Positions 16,639 through 24,923 of a stretch of 34,235 bases of DNA are shown here, piece after piece. The notes under the pieces were generated by a model. It was not told the origin of the DNA, searched no databases, and saw nothing but the letters and a program-made list of their open reading frames with translations. How positions within the stretch are numbered: the first letter of the stretch is position 1; every line of letters starts with the position of its first letter. The stretch comes from Silicimonas sp. (GTDB lineage Bacteria; Pseudomonadota; Alphaproteobacteria; Rhodobacterales; Rhodobacteraceae). The translations under genes were made by a program, and so were the position numbers. The stretch lies in assembly GCA_022826205.1 (NCBI GenBank), contig JAJDVJ010000034.1, positions 1 to 34,235 on the forward strand. The letters run 5' to 3'.

Positions 16639-17123
16639 TGCAAGGCCTCCAGCGAGAAGATGCCTTCAATCTCCACGGTTATCTGATTGGGCAGCGATGC
16701 CACCCCGAAGGAGGAACGTGCATGAACGCCCCGGGGACCGAACACCTCCGCGAGCAGCGTGGAGGCTCCGTCGATCACGTAGGGGTGGTCCTCAAATTCG
16801 GGCGTGGCGTTTACAAGACCCAGGAGCTTGATGACACCCGTGACCGCATCGAGCGTTCCGAGCGTGGATCTGAGCGCGGCAAGCATGTTGATCGTCACCA
16901 GCCTGGCATGCTCGCGGGCAGTCTCGGCATCAACGTCGCGTCCGACCTTGCCGCGCAGCAGCGTGCCGTCAGCCGTCACCGTACCCTGCCCCGACACATA
17001 TGCCAGATCAGCATGCAATCGGACATTGCAGAACGCGCCTATTGGCGAAGGCGGCCCGTTGGGAACCTTGATCCCAAGCTGGGCAAGCCGGGCTTCCGGA
17101 GTCTGGATTTCAGTCATTCGCAT
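16635..17123 (-). CDS. RidA family (YjgF/UK114-like) protein
   Basis: A 162-residue member of the Rid superfamily, in the longer subgroup with an N-terminal extension. Conserved parts are AYVSGQGTVTADG, the helix AREHARLVTINMLAALRSTL, VIKLLGLVNATPEF and GVHARSSFGVASLPNQITVE. Arg136 there corresponds to the arginine that binds the carboxylate in RidA, and Glu151 is also conserved. Archetypal RidA hydrolyses reactive enamine/imine intermediates released by PLP enzymes. The direct coupling to the SelA-like lyase gene is consistent with that role. The ATG at 17123 has a GGA site 6 bases upstream and overlaps the end of the preceding ATPase gene. Confidence 0.88.
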   Translation of the reverse strand: MRMTEIQTPEARLAQLGIKVPNGPPSPIGAFCNVRLHADLAYVSGQGTVTADGTLLRGKVGRDVDAETAREHARLVTINMLAALRSTLGTLDAVTGVIKLLGLVNATPEFEDHPYVIDGASTLLAEVFGPRGVHARSSFGVASLPNQITVEIEGIFSLEALQ

Positions 17124-18081
17124 CAAATTTCCTGCAGTATACGTGATGGGCGGCACCGGCACGACGGGGGGCCGGGATCTCTGCGGCGCAAAGGCTGTCG
17201 CCCAGCGGGCAACGGGTACGGAACACGCAGCCGGCGGGCGGGTCGAGCGGACTTGGAATGTCGCCGGTCAGAATGATGCGATCGCGGGCCGCCGCCGGAT
17301 CCGGCAATGGCACCGCCGAAAGAAGCGCCTGCGTGTAGGGGTGGCCTGGATCGACATAGAGCGGGCGCGCGGGGCCAATTTCGGCGATCCGGCCAAGGTA
17401 CATCACGACGATCTGGTCGCAGAGGTAGTCCACGACCGACAGATCATGGGCAATGAACAGCATCGTCAGGTTGCGGCGCTCGCGCAGTTCCAGCAGGAGA
17501 TTCAGGACCTGCGCCTGGATCGAAACGTCAAGCGCCGAGACGCTTTCGTCCGCCACGACAAACTCGGGCTCCAGCGCCAATGCGCGGGCGATTCCGATGC
17601 GTTGCCGCTGGCCTCCCGAAAACTCGTGCGGAAAGCGGAGCATTGCGTCGGAGGAAAGGCCGACCTCTTCGAGCAGCCCGGCGACTCTTTCTTTCCGTTC
17701 GGCAGACGTGCCAATGCCGTGAGCCCGCAGCCCCTCGCCGACAATGGATCCCACTTTCAGGCGCGGGTTCAGCGACGAGACCGGATCCTGAAAGATGATC
17801 TGCATGCGCCTGCGCGCCGTTCGCAGCGTCTTGGCGTCGAGCGTGTTCAGGTCTTCGCCGTCAAATATCGTCTGCCCCTCGCTGGGCTCGATCAATCTCA
17901 GCAGCGCGCGGCCAAGGGTGGTCTTGCCCGATCCGCTTTCGCCCACAAGCCCGGTGATGGAGCCTCTCGGGATGTCGAAACTGACGTCACTGACCGCGTG
18001 AACCGTACCGCGAGGCGTGTGGAACCGCTTTGACAGATTGCGGATCTGCACAAGAGCGTCCCCGGCGACCGCATCAACCAC
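17110..18081 (-). CDS. Dipeptide/oligopeptide ABC transporter ATP-binding protein (DppF/OppF type)
   Basis: A 323-residue ATPase. Walker A is GESGSGKTT, the Q-loop IIFQDPVSSLNPRL, the signature FSGGQRQR, Walker B FVVADESVSALD, and the switch histidine is in FIAHDLSVV. The C-terminal oligo_HPY region contains HPYTQALLSAVPLPDP and the cysteine cluster VFRTRCPLGDSLC, which binds an iron-sulfur cluster in some relatives. I chose the GTG at 18081 because GGAG precedes it by 6 bases and it overlaps the stop of the partner ATPase gene. The much longer open frame upstream is the antisense-like shadow of that gene. Confidence 0.92.
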   Translation of the reverse strand: MVDAVAGDALVQIRNLSKRFHTPRGTVHAVSDVSFDIPRGSITGLVGESGSGKTTLGRALLRLIEPSEGQTIFDGEDLNTLDAKTLRTARRRMQIIFQDPVSSLNPRLKVGSIVGEGLRAHGIGTSAERKERVAGLLEEVGLSSDAMLRFPHEFSGGQRQRIGIARALALEPEFVVADESVSALDVSIQAQVLNLLLELRERRNLTMLFIAHDLSVVDYLCDQIVVMYLGRIAEIGPARPLYVDPGHPYTQALLSAVPLPDPAAARDRIILTGDIPSPLDPPAGCVFRTRCPLGDSLCAAEIPAPRRAGAAHHVYCRKFDAND

Positions 18082-19069
18082 GGGATGCTCCAACAGGGTT
18101 GACGCAGGCGACGTGATGGCTGTCGGCGATCTCGCGAAGGGCCACCGGCGAAGCGCAGGCATCTCCTGCCCGCGCGCATCTTGGGGCGAAGGCGCACCCG
18201 CTCGGCAAGGCATGAAGCGACGGAACCGTGCCGGGGATGGGAACCAGGCGCTCACGCTCGGCCCGTCCCGGGTCGGGAATCGAGGCCAGCAGCCCGAACG
18301 TATAGGGGTGCCTGGTGGTGGAAAAAAGCGTCCTGGCATCCGCCTGCTCGACGATCGCGCCCGCATACATCACCGCCACGTCGTCGGCCATTTCCGCGAC
18401 GACGCCCATGTCATGCGTGATGAACAGGATCGACATGCCGAGATCTTCCTGCAGTCGCCGCATCAGGTCGAGAATCTGCGCCTGAATGGTCACGTCAAGC
18501 GCCGTTGTGGGCTCGTCGGCAATCAGCAGCGCCGGATTGCATACCAGTGCGACGGCGATCATCACGCGTTGCCGCATGCCGCCGGACAGCTCGTGGGGAT
18601 AGGTGTTGAACCGGGTTGAGGCGGCAGGGATCTCGACCAGTTCAAGCATCTCAAGAACGCGTTTCTTCCGTGCAGCCGCATCCAGGTCGGTATGCAGGAT
18701 CAGCATCTCGCCGATCTGGTCGCCGATCGTGAAGAGCGGATTGAGCGACGACATCGGTTCCTGGAAGATCATGGCGATTTCGGCCCCGCGCAATCCGCGC
18801 ATTGCATCCTGCCCGGCGCTTTCGATCTGCATCTGGAAGCCGCTGCGGGTCCGGTACGTGATTGAGCCGCCCGAAACCGACCCGTTGCGGGGCAACAGTC
18901 CCATGACCGCGAGCGCAGACACCGACTTCCCCGAGCCGCTTTCGCCCACAAGCGCCAGGGTACGTCCCTTCTGCAGGGAAAACCTCACGTCCCGCAAGGC
19001 GGTGACCGACGCCCCCTGCGAGCGGAATTCGACCTCCAGGCCGCGAACGTCGAGAACGGTCTCGTTCAC
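18074..19069 (-). CDS. Dipeptide/oligopeptide ABC transporter ATP-binding protein (DppD/OppD type)
   Basis: A 331-residue ATPase partnered with the DppF-type protein. It has Walker [10 protein letters not shown], the Q-loop [13 protein letters not shown], signature [15 protein letters not shown], Walker [13 protein letters not shown], and switch histidine in [12 protein letters not shown]. The oligo_HPY tail has [14 protein letters not shown] and the [14 protein letters not shown] cysteine motif. The start is a GTG at 19069, overlapping the amidohydrolase stop by 4 bases (GTGA) with GGAG upstream. The separation of this gene from the permease genes by a hydrolase gene is unusual for dpp operons. 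Confidence 0.92.
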   Translation of the reverse strand: MNETVLDVRGLEVEFRSQGASVTALRDVRFSLQKGRTLALVGESGSGKSVSALAVMGLLPRNGSVSGGSITYRTRSGFQMQIESAGQDAMRGLRGAEIAMIFQEPMSSLNPLFTIGDQIGEMLILHTDLDAAARKKRVLEMLELVEIPAASTRFNTYPHELSGGMRQRVMIAVALVCNPALLIADEPTTALDVTIQAQILDLMRRLQEDLGMSILFITHDMGVVAEMADDVAVMYAGAIVEQADARTLFSTTRHPYTFGLLASIPDPGRAERERLVPIPGTVPSLHALPSGCAFAPRCARAGDACASPVALREIADSHHVACVNPVGASRG

Positions 19070-20181
19070 GTGCCTCTCCGCGACGCGACTTCTGCCGAAG
19101 AGCCGAGAATGGTCATGCGAGGTTCAAACACCCTCGTGATCGCCGTCGTGGCCCCCCGGCTGTCAGTGACCGCCAAATCGCTGTCGACAAGGTCAAACAG
19201 GGTCAGGTCAGCCCGCTCTCCCGGTATCAGTCCGTTGCGCGCACCCAGGCCCAGAACCGACCGAGGACGCTCGGTCACGCCGGCAACCACGTCTTCAAAG
19301 GGCAGGCCCACGGCCAACAGCTTGGTCATCGTCGTGGCTAGGTCGTGGACCGGACCCTCGATGTTTCGCTTGTGCAGATCTGTTGAAATCGAATGCGGAC
19401 ACAGGCCGTCAGCAATTGCCCTGCGTGCGGTTTCGAAGCAAAACGACGCTTCGCCATGACCGATGTCCATCAAGACGCCCTCCTGGGCCAGACGCTTGGC
19501 CTGCGCGAAAAGCGCCGGGGTGTCCGAGATCGATCCCGCCCGTTTCCCGTTGAAGCAATGGGTGACAATGTCACCGGGGCTGAGGATGCCGAAGACCTCG
19601 TCGATCATCGGCAATGGCTCTCCGACATGCACCATGAGCGGCAAGTTCAGAATCTGAGCCAAGCGCTTGGCAATCCTTGCCGGACCAAGTCCCCAGGCGC
19701 CCGTGACCTCGCCCGACGCGCGAACCTTGATGCCGCAGATGACGTCTGCATTGGCTTCGGCCACCTCAAGCGTCCGGTCCACGTCGACGAACCTGAGATC
19801 TATCAGCTCGGGCACCCTGTTGCAGGCGACAAGCCCGATGGACCCGATGTTGAGAAAGGCCCTGATCGTTTCGGCCTGCCGTTCGATCACGTGTTCCCGA
19901 AGCCCATGAAACGCCGCTTCGCCCGCCGATCCGGCGTCAGCCATGGCGGTCACGCCTGTCGGGCGGCCCGCTTCGGACGCGCGAACGGATATGTCCGTTC
20001 CGCCATGCCAGACATGCACGTGCAGGTCGCACCACCCGGGCGACAGATAGGCGCCGCATGCATCGATCACGTCGGCCCGAGGGTCGGGTGTTTCCGTGAC
20101 CAATCCGTTCCCGTCTATGTGGATTTCCGACGGAACGGCATCAAATCCCACCGGATGGAAATTTCTGAGCGTGAGAGTCAT
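19066..20181 (-). CDS. Amidohydrolase/deacetylase-family metallohydrolase (EF_0837/Atu3266-like)
   Basis: A 371-residue TIM-barrel amidohydrolase. The metal and catalytic residues can be placed: His54 and His56 in CDLHVHVW, the bridging, probably carboxylated, Lys152 in GIKVRASGE, His185 in LMVHVGEP, His208 in IVTHCFNGK, and the catalytic Asp268 in ISTDLHKRN. These segments match the subgroup often named dihydroorotase-like; the studied member Atu3266 removes acyl groups from acylated hydroxy acids. The family commonly neighbours SelA-like enzymes, as here. The ATG at 20181 follows the permease stop after one base (TGACATG) and has AAAGGA upstream. It likely deacylates the imported compound; the substrate is unknown. 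Confidence 0.88.
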   Translation of the reverse strand: MTLTLRNFHPVGFDAVPSEIHIDGNGLVTETPDPRADVIDACGAYLSPGWCDLHVHVWHGGTDISVRASEAGRPTGVTAMADAGSAGEAAFHGLREHVIERQAETIRAFLNIGSIGLVACNRVPELIDLRFVDVDRTLEVAEANADVICGIKVRASGEVTGAWGLGPARIAKRLAQILNLPLMVHVGEPLPMIDEVFGILSPGDIVTHCFNGKRAGSISDTPALFAQAKRLAQEGVLMDIGHGEASFCFETARRAIADGLCPHSISTDLHKRNIEGPVHDLATTMTKLLAVGLPFEDVVAGVTERPRSVLGLGARNGLIPGERADLTLFDLVDSDLAVTDSRGATTAITRVFEPRMTILGSSAEVASRRGT

Positions 20182-20182
20182 G

Positions 20183-21043
20183 TCAAAGATCCTTTGCCAA
20201 GCGGGGATCAAGCGCATCACGCAACCCGTCCCCGATCAGTTGAAGTGCCAGGACCGAGACCGAGATGGCCAGACCCGGAAAAAGAATGAGGAACAAGGCC
20301 TGGTCGAGATATTGCCGGCCTTCATTGACCATCGTGCCCCACGTCGGGGTCGACGGGTCGATTCCCACGCCCAGGAAGCTCAGCCCCGCCTCGGCCAGCA
20401 TGGCATAGGCAAAGATGAAGGTTGCCTGGACGATGATCGGCGAAATGATGTTGGGCAATACATGGCGCACCATGACCGACGGGGTCGACACGCCCAGCGC
20501 GGTTGCGGCCTCGACAAAAGGAAGTTCACGAATGACAAGCGTCGAAGCCCGGACAATTCGGGCAATTCGCGGCGCATAGACTATGGACAGCGCGATGATC
20601 ACGTTGACGGCGGACCCGCCGAGGATCGACACCAGCGCTATGGCCAGCAAGATGTCGGGGAACGCCATCATGGCATCGACAAGACGCGACAGCGGCCCGT
20701 CAAGCCGCTGGAAAAAGCCGGCACAGAGGCCAATGGCTATTCCGACAAGGGAAGAGAGGGCTGCAACGCCCAGCCCGACGCCGAGCGAAACGCGGCCAGC
20801 ATACAGCAGGCGTGACGCGACATCCCTGCCGAACGCATCGGCGCCAAGCCAATACGTCATGCCGGGCTCGGTCAGCCGCGCGCGGACGCTCATCCGGGCA
20901 GGATCATCCGGTGCCACCCAGGGCGCGCACACGCAAAGCAGGGCAACGACCGAGAGGACAATCGTCGCAAGAAGAACGGCCCGCCGCGAAAAGAGCAGGT
21001 CGAGAAACCTTGCCTCGACGGGCGCAGAGGATGTCCGCGACAT
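20183..21043 (-). CDS. Dipeptide-type ABC transporter permease (DppC/OppC type)
   Basis: A 286-residue inner-membrane permease. It has the N-terminal OppC segment (AVLLATIVLSVVALLCVCAP followed by WVAPDDP), the WLGADAFGRDVASRLLYAGR motif characteristic of DppC/OppC, and the ATPase-contact loop EAATALGVSTPSVMVRHVLP. The C-terminal FLGVGIDPSTPTWGTMV and GLRDALDPRL are also typical. The start codon shares one base with the stop of the DppB-type gene (TGATG). Confidence 0.94.
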   Translation of the reverse strand: MSRTSSAPVEARFLDLLFSRRAVLLATIVLSVVALLCVCAPWVAPDDPARMSVRARLTEPGMTYWLGADAFGRDVASRLLYAGRVSLGVGLGVAALSSLVGIAIGLCAGFFQRLDGPLSRLVDAMMAFPDILLAIALVSILGGSAVNVIIALSIVYAPRIARIVRASTLVIRELPFVEAATALGVSTPSVMVRHVLPNIISPIIVQATFIFAYAMLAEAGLSFLGVGIDPSTPTWGTMVNEGRQYLDQALFLILFPGLAISVSVLALQLIGDGLRDALDPRLAKDL

Positions 21044-21984
21044 CAGTACCTCACCCGCTTGTCGACCAGCAGGTATGCAAGATCGGTCAGCAGATTTATC
21101 AGCACGTACAGCGAGGCGACCACAATCAGCGTTCCCTGGATGACGGGATAGTCCCGACGCAAGACCGCGCTTACCACGAGGTTGCCCATCCCGGGAATGT
21201 TGAACACGCGCTCGGTCACCACGGCACCGGACACCAGCAATGCAAAGGTAAGCCCGATCACCGTGATTATCGGAATGGCGGCATTCTTCAACGCATGGCG
21301 CAGCACCACGCGCGCCTCGCCCATGCCTTTGGACCGTGCGGTCCGGATATAGTCCTCGCCCAGGATGTCCAGCATCGACGCGCGGGTGAAACGCAGGACA
21401 AGGGCGGAATTGACGATGCCGAGCACAATTGACGGCAACAGAAGGTGCCGCATCCGCTCCCAGAAATGTGCATCCGGCCCACCGTATCCAGATGCCGGGA
21501 ACCAGCCGAGGTCGGTCGCCAGATATCTCTGAAGCATGAGCCCGGTCCAGAAGCTTGGCACCGATGCGGCCAGCATGGCCGTGCTGATGGAGGCTTGATC
21601 AAGGAACGATCCGCGGCGATAAGCTGCATAGTTTCCGATCGGCACGGCGATGATCAACGCAATCGTCAGCGAAAAGAGAGAAAGGAAGACCGTCGGTTCC
21701 GCGCGGCCCAAGAGCACCTGGGTGACCGGCTGCTTGAAAAAGATCGACGTCCCCAGGTCTCCGCGGACCGCGTTTCCAAGGAACTTGAGGTACTGGACAA
21801 ATATCGGCTGATCGAGCCCGAGCTGCTGACGCAGAACGGCGGCATCCTCAGCCGTCGCCTCGGGTCCGAGCATCAGCGCGGCCGGGTCGCCCGGGGCGAG
21901 TCGGACAATGAAGAACGCTATCGTCAGAACAAGGAATATGACGACAGCCATCCCAATGAGCCGACGTGCCAGGTAGCTGCGCAT
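21043..21984 (-). CDS. Dipeptide-type ABC transporter permease (DppB/OppB type)
   Basis: A 313-residue inner-membrane permease opening with RRLIGMAVVIFLVLTIAFFI and FIVRLAPGDPA, the DppB hallmark. The coupling loop YIRTARSKGMGEARVVLRHA precedes LKNAAIPIITVIGL. The end has VFNIPGMGNLVVSAVLRRDY and DLAYLLVDKRVRY, as in the family. It is first after the intercistronic hairpin and is followed directly by the DppC-type gene. Confidence 0.94.
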   Translation of the reverse strand: MRSYLARRLIGMAVVIFLVLTIAFFIVRLAPGDPAALMLGPEATAEDAAVLRQQLGLDQPIFVQYLKFLGNAVRGDLGTSIFFKQPVTQVLLGRAEPTVFLSLFSLTIALIIAVPIGNYAAYRRGSFLDQASISTAMLAASVPSFWTGLMLQRYLATDLGWFPASGYGGPDAHFWERMRHLLLPSIVLGIVNSALVLRFTRASMLDILGEDYIRTARSKGMGEARVVLRHALKNAAIPIITVIGLTFALLVSGAVVTERVFNIPGMGNLVVSAVLRRDYPVIQGTLIVVASLYVLINLLTDLAYLLVDKRVRY

Positions 21985-22002
21985 GAGAGATTCCGGCGGT
22001 TT

Positions 22003-22027
22003 CGGGGGTCGGTTAGGCCGACCCCCG
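22003..22027 (-). promoter_or_regulatory. Strong hairpin between binding-protein and permease genes (Dpp-type)
   Basis: A perfect 10-base inverted repeat, CGGGGGTCGG (22003-22012) and CCGACCCCCG (22018-22027), surrounds a 5-base loop. It lies in the 53-base gap between the stop of the binding-protein gene and the start of the DppB-type gene. There is no T-run, so partial termination or protection of the upstream message is more likely than complete termination. Confidence 0.7.
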
Positions 22028-22037
22028 GCACTTTACG

Positions 22038-23567
22038 TCAATTCACCTGCGCGTTCCAGAAAAACGGCCATGGCGTCGCCGTGACGCCGTCAAGCCCTTT
22101 CGCCGCGCCCATCAGCGCGTTGAAGCCGCCGATCTTGATGAATCCCACATCCTCGAACACCTGGTTCTGCAGCTGCGCGAACAGCTCGCGGCGGGTCCCT
22201 GAATCTGTTTCCGTCGTGAACGCGGCAAGAATCGCGTCCTTGTCCGGATTTGACCACCCCAGGCGCGACGTCCTTGAATAAAGACTGGTCAGGGCGGGTT
22301 CCGGCAGAAACGGCGAGTGGGTGATGTAGATGTCCCAGAGCGCCGGATCGTTGCGGCGCTGGCCAAGGGTTGCCCAGTCAACCACGTCCATATGGACCTC
22401 GAACCCTGCCGCCTCGAGCGCGACCTTGGCGACTTCGGCCATCTTGAAGTGGAACTCGTACTGGCGCGACGTCAGGATCCTGAGCGGAGTCCCGTCATAG
22501 CCGACGCTCTGCAGCAGCTCCGCGGCCCTGGCCTGGTCGTTCTGGTTGAACATGTCGGTTCCGGCGTCGCTTCTCCACACCCAGCCCTCGGGGTACATCG
22601 GCCCGTCGACGATGAAGAAATTGTCATCGCCAAAGGCGGCGAACAGCATGTCGTCGATCGGCAGGGCGGCCTGCAGCGCCTGACGCTTGGTCTTGTCAGT
22701 CAAGAGGCCGTCCTTGTGGTTGATCGCGAAGATCGGCCAGCCGAACGGCTTCAGCAAGATCGGGTCTGCCGTGTCCGAGGACTCCAGGCGGGCAAGGCTC
22801 TCGGCAGGCAATCCGTCTGCGAAAGCCACTTCACCGGCCAGAAGGCTCTCCACCCGCGTGTTGGCGTCCGGCACGGGCACGAAGCGGATCTCGTCCGGCA
22901 CTTGGGCGCGCGCGCCCGCCGCGCCGTCCGAAGGCTCGCTGCGCGAGGAATAGCCGTCAAAGCGCACCAGTTGCAGGTACTGATCCGGCACGTGCTCGGC
23001 GATCATGTAAGGACCGGTGCCGACAATCGTGTCGATCGTGTCGCCGATGATTTCCTCGGGATAGACCACGGCGGCGGAATTCGAGAATGCCAGCAGCGAC
23101 AGGAGCGGCGAATACGGTTCGTTCATCGTTATGGTGACTTCGTGGCTGCCAGTCGCCTCGAATCCGGCAACCCTGTCCGCCACGCCCTTTCCGCGCGGGG
23201 AAATCTCCAGCCAGCGATCGAGGGATGCGACCACGTCATTTGCATCCATCGTCGAGCCATCGTGGAAGGTGACACCTTCGCGAATGCCGATCGTGTAGGT
23301 CTTCCCGTCCCCGGAAATCGTCGGCAGATCGGTCGCCAGAAGCGGCGCGATGTTCCAGCCCGAGTCGAACGTGTACAGCGTTTCGACGAAATGCTGGGTC
23401 ACGATCGAGACGACATCCTTGGTGGACATCATCGGATCGAACGTATCGGCCTCGCCGATGATGGCAACGTCAATCGTCTCCGCATGTGCGGGCGCAAGCA
23501 CGACGGCACCCGTCAGCAATGCGCCGAAGAGAGTTCTCTTTGCGGGGGCAGTTGTCATAGAGAACAT
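22038..23567 (-). CDS. ABC transporter substrate-binding protein (SBP family 5, DppA type)
   Basis: A 509-residue periplasmic binding protein of the peptide/nickel family. A signal peptide runs to about residue 34 (AKRTLFGALLTGAVVLAPAHA). Family segments include DVAIIGEADTFDPM, FVETLYTFDSGWNIAPLLA, GVTFHDGSTMDANDVV, IVGTGPYMI and FAINHKDGLLTD. It should deliver peptides or other amphiphilic small molecules to the Dpp-type permease. The first ATG after the perfect GGAGGT site (23572-23577) is at 23567, only 4 bases away; a second in-frame ATG at 23558 is 13 bases away. It has its own candidate promoter and is the first gene of the second minus-strand operon. Confidence 0.92.
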   Translation of the reverse strand: MFSMTTAPAKRTLFGALLTGAVVLAPAHAETIDVAIIGEADTFDPMMSTKDVVSIVTQHFVETLYTFDSGWNIAPLLATDLPTISGDGKTYTIGIREGVTFHDGSTMDANDVVASLDRWLEISPRGKGVADRVAGFEATGSHEVTITMNEPYSPLLSLLAFSNSAAVVYPEEIIGDTIDTIVGTGPYMIAEHVPDQYLQLVRFDGYSSRSEPSDGAAGARAQVPDEIRFVPVPDANTRVESLLAGEVAFADGLPAESLARLESSDTADPILLKPFGWPIFAINHKDGLLTDKTKRQALQAALPIDDMLFAAFGDDNFFIVDGPMYPEGWVWRSDAGTDMFNQNDQARAAELLQSVGYDGTPLRILTSRQYEFHFKMAEVAKVALEAAGFEVHMDVVDWATLGQRRNDPALWDIYITHSPFLPEPALTSLYSRTSRLGWSNPDKDAILAAFTTETDSGTRRELFAQLQNQVFEDVGFIKIGGFNALMGAAKGLDGVTATPWPFFWNAQVN

Positions 23568-23603
23568 TTTTACCTCCATAGTTGTGTCATTTGATGCCTA
23601 AAT

Positions 23604-23632
23604 ATGTTAGTGTGGGTCCCTGACGCCGTCAA
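23604..23632 (-). promoter_or_regulatory. Candidate promoter of the Dpp-type operon
   Basis: On the minus strand TTGACG (original bases 23627-23632) and TAACAT (23604-23609) are separated by exactly 17 bases. The expected transcript would start about 30 bases before the ATG at 23567 and would include its GGAGGT ribosome binding site. The 273-base gap downstream of the UgpC/MsmX-type ATPase gene supports an independent transcription unit. Confidence 0.5.
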
Positions 23633-23840
23633 CGAAAATTCCGCTGCAGATCGAACATGCCAGAAACATCGAGTTGTCCCTGGAGAAACGGCGACCGCAC
23701 AACAGAGAGCCGGCCTTGGCAAGGCCTGCCTGCGGACCTTGACACCAGTTTCGTGCCTGTGGAACCGGGCCGGGCAAGCCATGGGAAACGCCGGCGCAGA
23801 TCTGGAACTGTCGCAGCAAACCCGTAGCTGCCCTCAGAAT

Positions 23841-24920
23841 TCACGGTTGGACAGCCGTACCGTCCGCCGCAAAAAAGTGAAGCATCCCGGGCAGGGGTTT
23901 CAGGTGAATGGAATCGCCCGGGACGAACGCGTGGCGACCCTTGATCAACGCTGACAGTTCGTCGTCTCCGCTGCGCGCAATGATCATCGTGTCCGCACCC
24001 GTCGGTTCCACCACCGATATGCGCAGGCCGAAAGCGTCGTCGGCCCCCTCCTCGACCAGGTCGACGTGTTCCGGCCGGATCCCGATTGATGCACACTGGC
24101 CGAGATGACGAAGGCTGTCTTCAGGCAGCTTGCAGTTCAGGCCGCTCCCGGTCCTGAATTCCGGGCCATCGTCAGTCGGCACGATCCGTCCTTCAAGGAA
24201 GTTCATCGCAGGGGATCCTATGAATCCCGCAACAAACCTGTTCACGGGGCTGTCGAATATGTCGAGCGGGCTGCCTACCTGCTCGACCCGGCCGCTCCGC
24301 ATCACGACGATCTTGTCGGACATGGTGATCGCCTCGATCTGGTCATGCGTGACATAGACGGTCGTGGTTCCCAGCCGCTGCTGAAGTTCCTTGATCTCCG
24401 CCCGCATCCTGACCCGAAGCTTGGCATCCAGGTTCGAGAGGGGTTCGTCAAACAGGAACACGCTCGGATTCCGGATGATCGCCCGGCCCATGGCCACCCT
24501 TTGCCGCTGACCCCCGGACAACTGTTTCGGATAGCGCTTCAACAGGTCTTCCAGCCCGAGTATCCGAGCGGTTTCCTGCACCTTTCTTTCCGTTTCCGAT
24601 CGGCTGGCGCCGCGCATCTGCAACGGGAATCCCATGTTCCCGGCAACGGTCTTCTGGGGATAGAGCGCATAGTTTTGAAAGACCATGGCAACGTCTCGAT
24701 CTTTCGGGGGCAGGTCGTCGACAACCTTGCCGCCGACCCTGATCGAACCGCTTGTCGCCCGCTCAAGGCCGGCAAGTATCCGTAGCAAGGTGGACTTTCC
24801 GCATCCCGACGGGCCGACAAGCACCGCGAATTCGCCGTCCTCGATCGCAATGCTGATGTCATTGACAGCTTCCACCTGCCCGAACGACTTGGCAATTTCC
24901 ATGAATTCAACGCTAGCCAT
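23841..24920 (-). CDS. Carbohydrate-type ABC transporter ATP-binding protein (UgpC/MsmX type)
   Basis: A 359-residue ATPase. Walker A is GPSGCGKST, the Q-loop MVFQNYALYPQKTV, the signature LSGGQRQR, Walker B VFLFDEPLSNLD, and switch histidine is in YVTHDQIEAITM. A C-terminal OB-fold (TOBE) domain with GIRPEHVDLVEE is typical of CUT1 importers. It would energise the MalF/MalG-type permeases upstream in the same operon. The start lies 3 bases beyond the stop of the threonine-synthase-like gene. It is the last gene of the first minus-strand operon, an ordinary place for this subunit in CUT1 systems. Confidence 0.93.
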   Translation of the reverse strand: MASVEFMEIAKSFGQVEAVNDISIAIEDGEFAVLVGPSGCGKSTLLRILAGLERATSGSIRVGGKVVDDLPPKDRDVAMVFQNYALYPQKTVAGNMGFPLQMRGASRSETERKVQETARILGLEDLLKRYPKQLSGGQRQRVAMGRAIIRNPSVFLFDEPLSNLDAKLRVRMRAEIKELQQRLGTTTVYVTHDQIEAITMSDKIVVMRSGRVEQVGSPLDIFDSPVNRFVAGFIGSPAMNFLEGRIVPTDDGPEFRTGSGLNCKLPEDSLRHLGQCASIGIRPEHVDLVEEGADDAFGLRISVVEPTGADTMIIARSGDDELSALIKGRHAFVPGDSIHLKPLPGMLHFFAADGTAVQP

Positions 24921-24923
24921 ACG

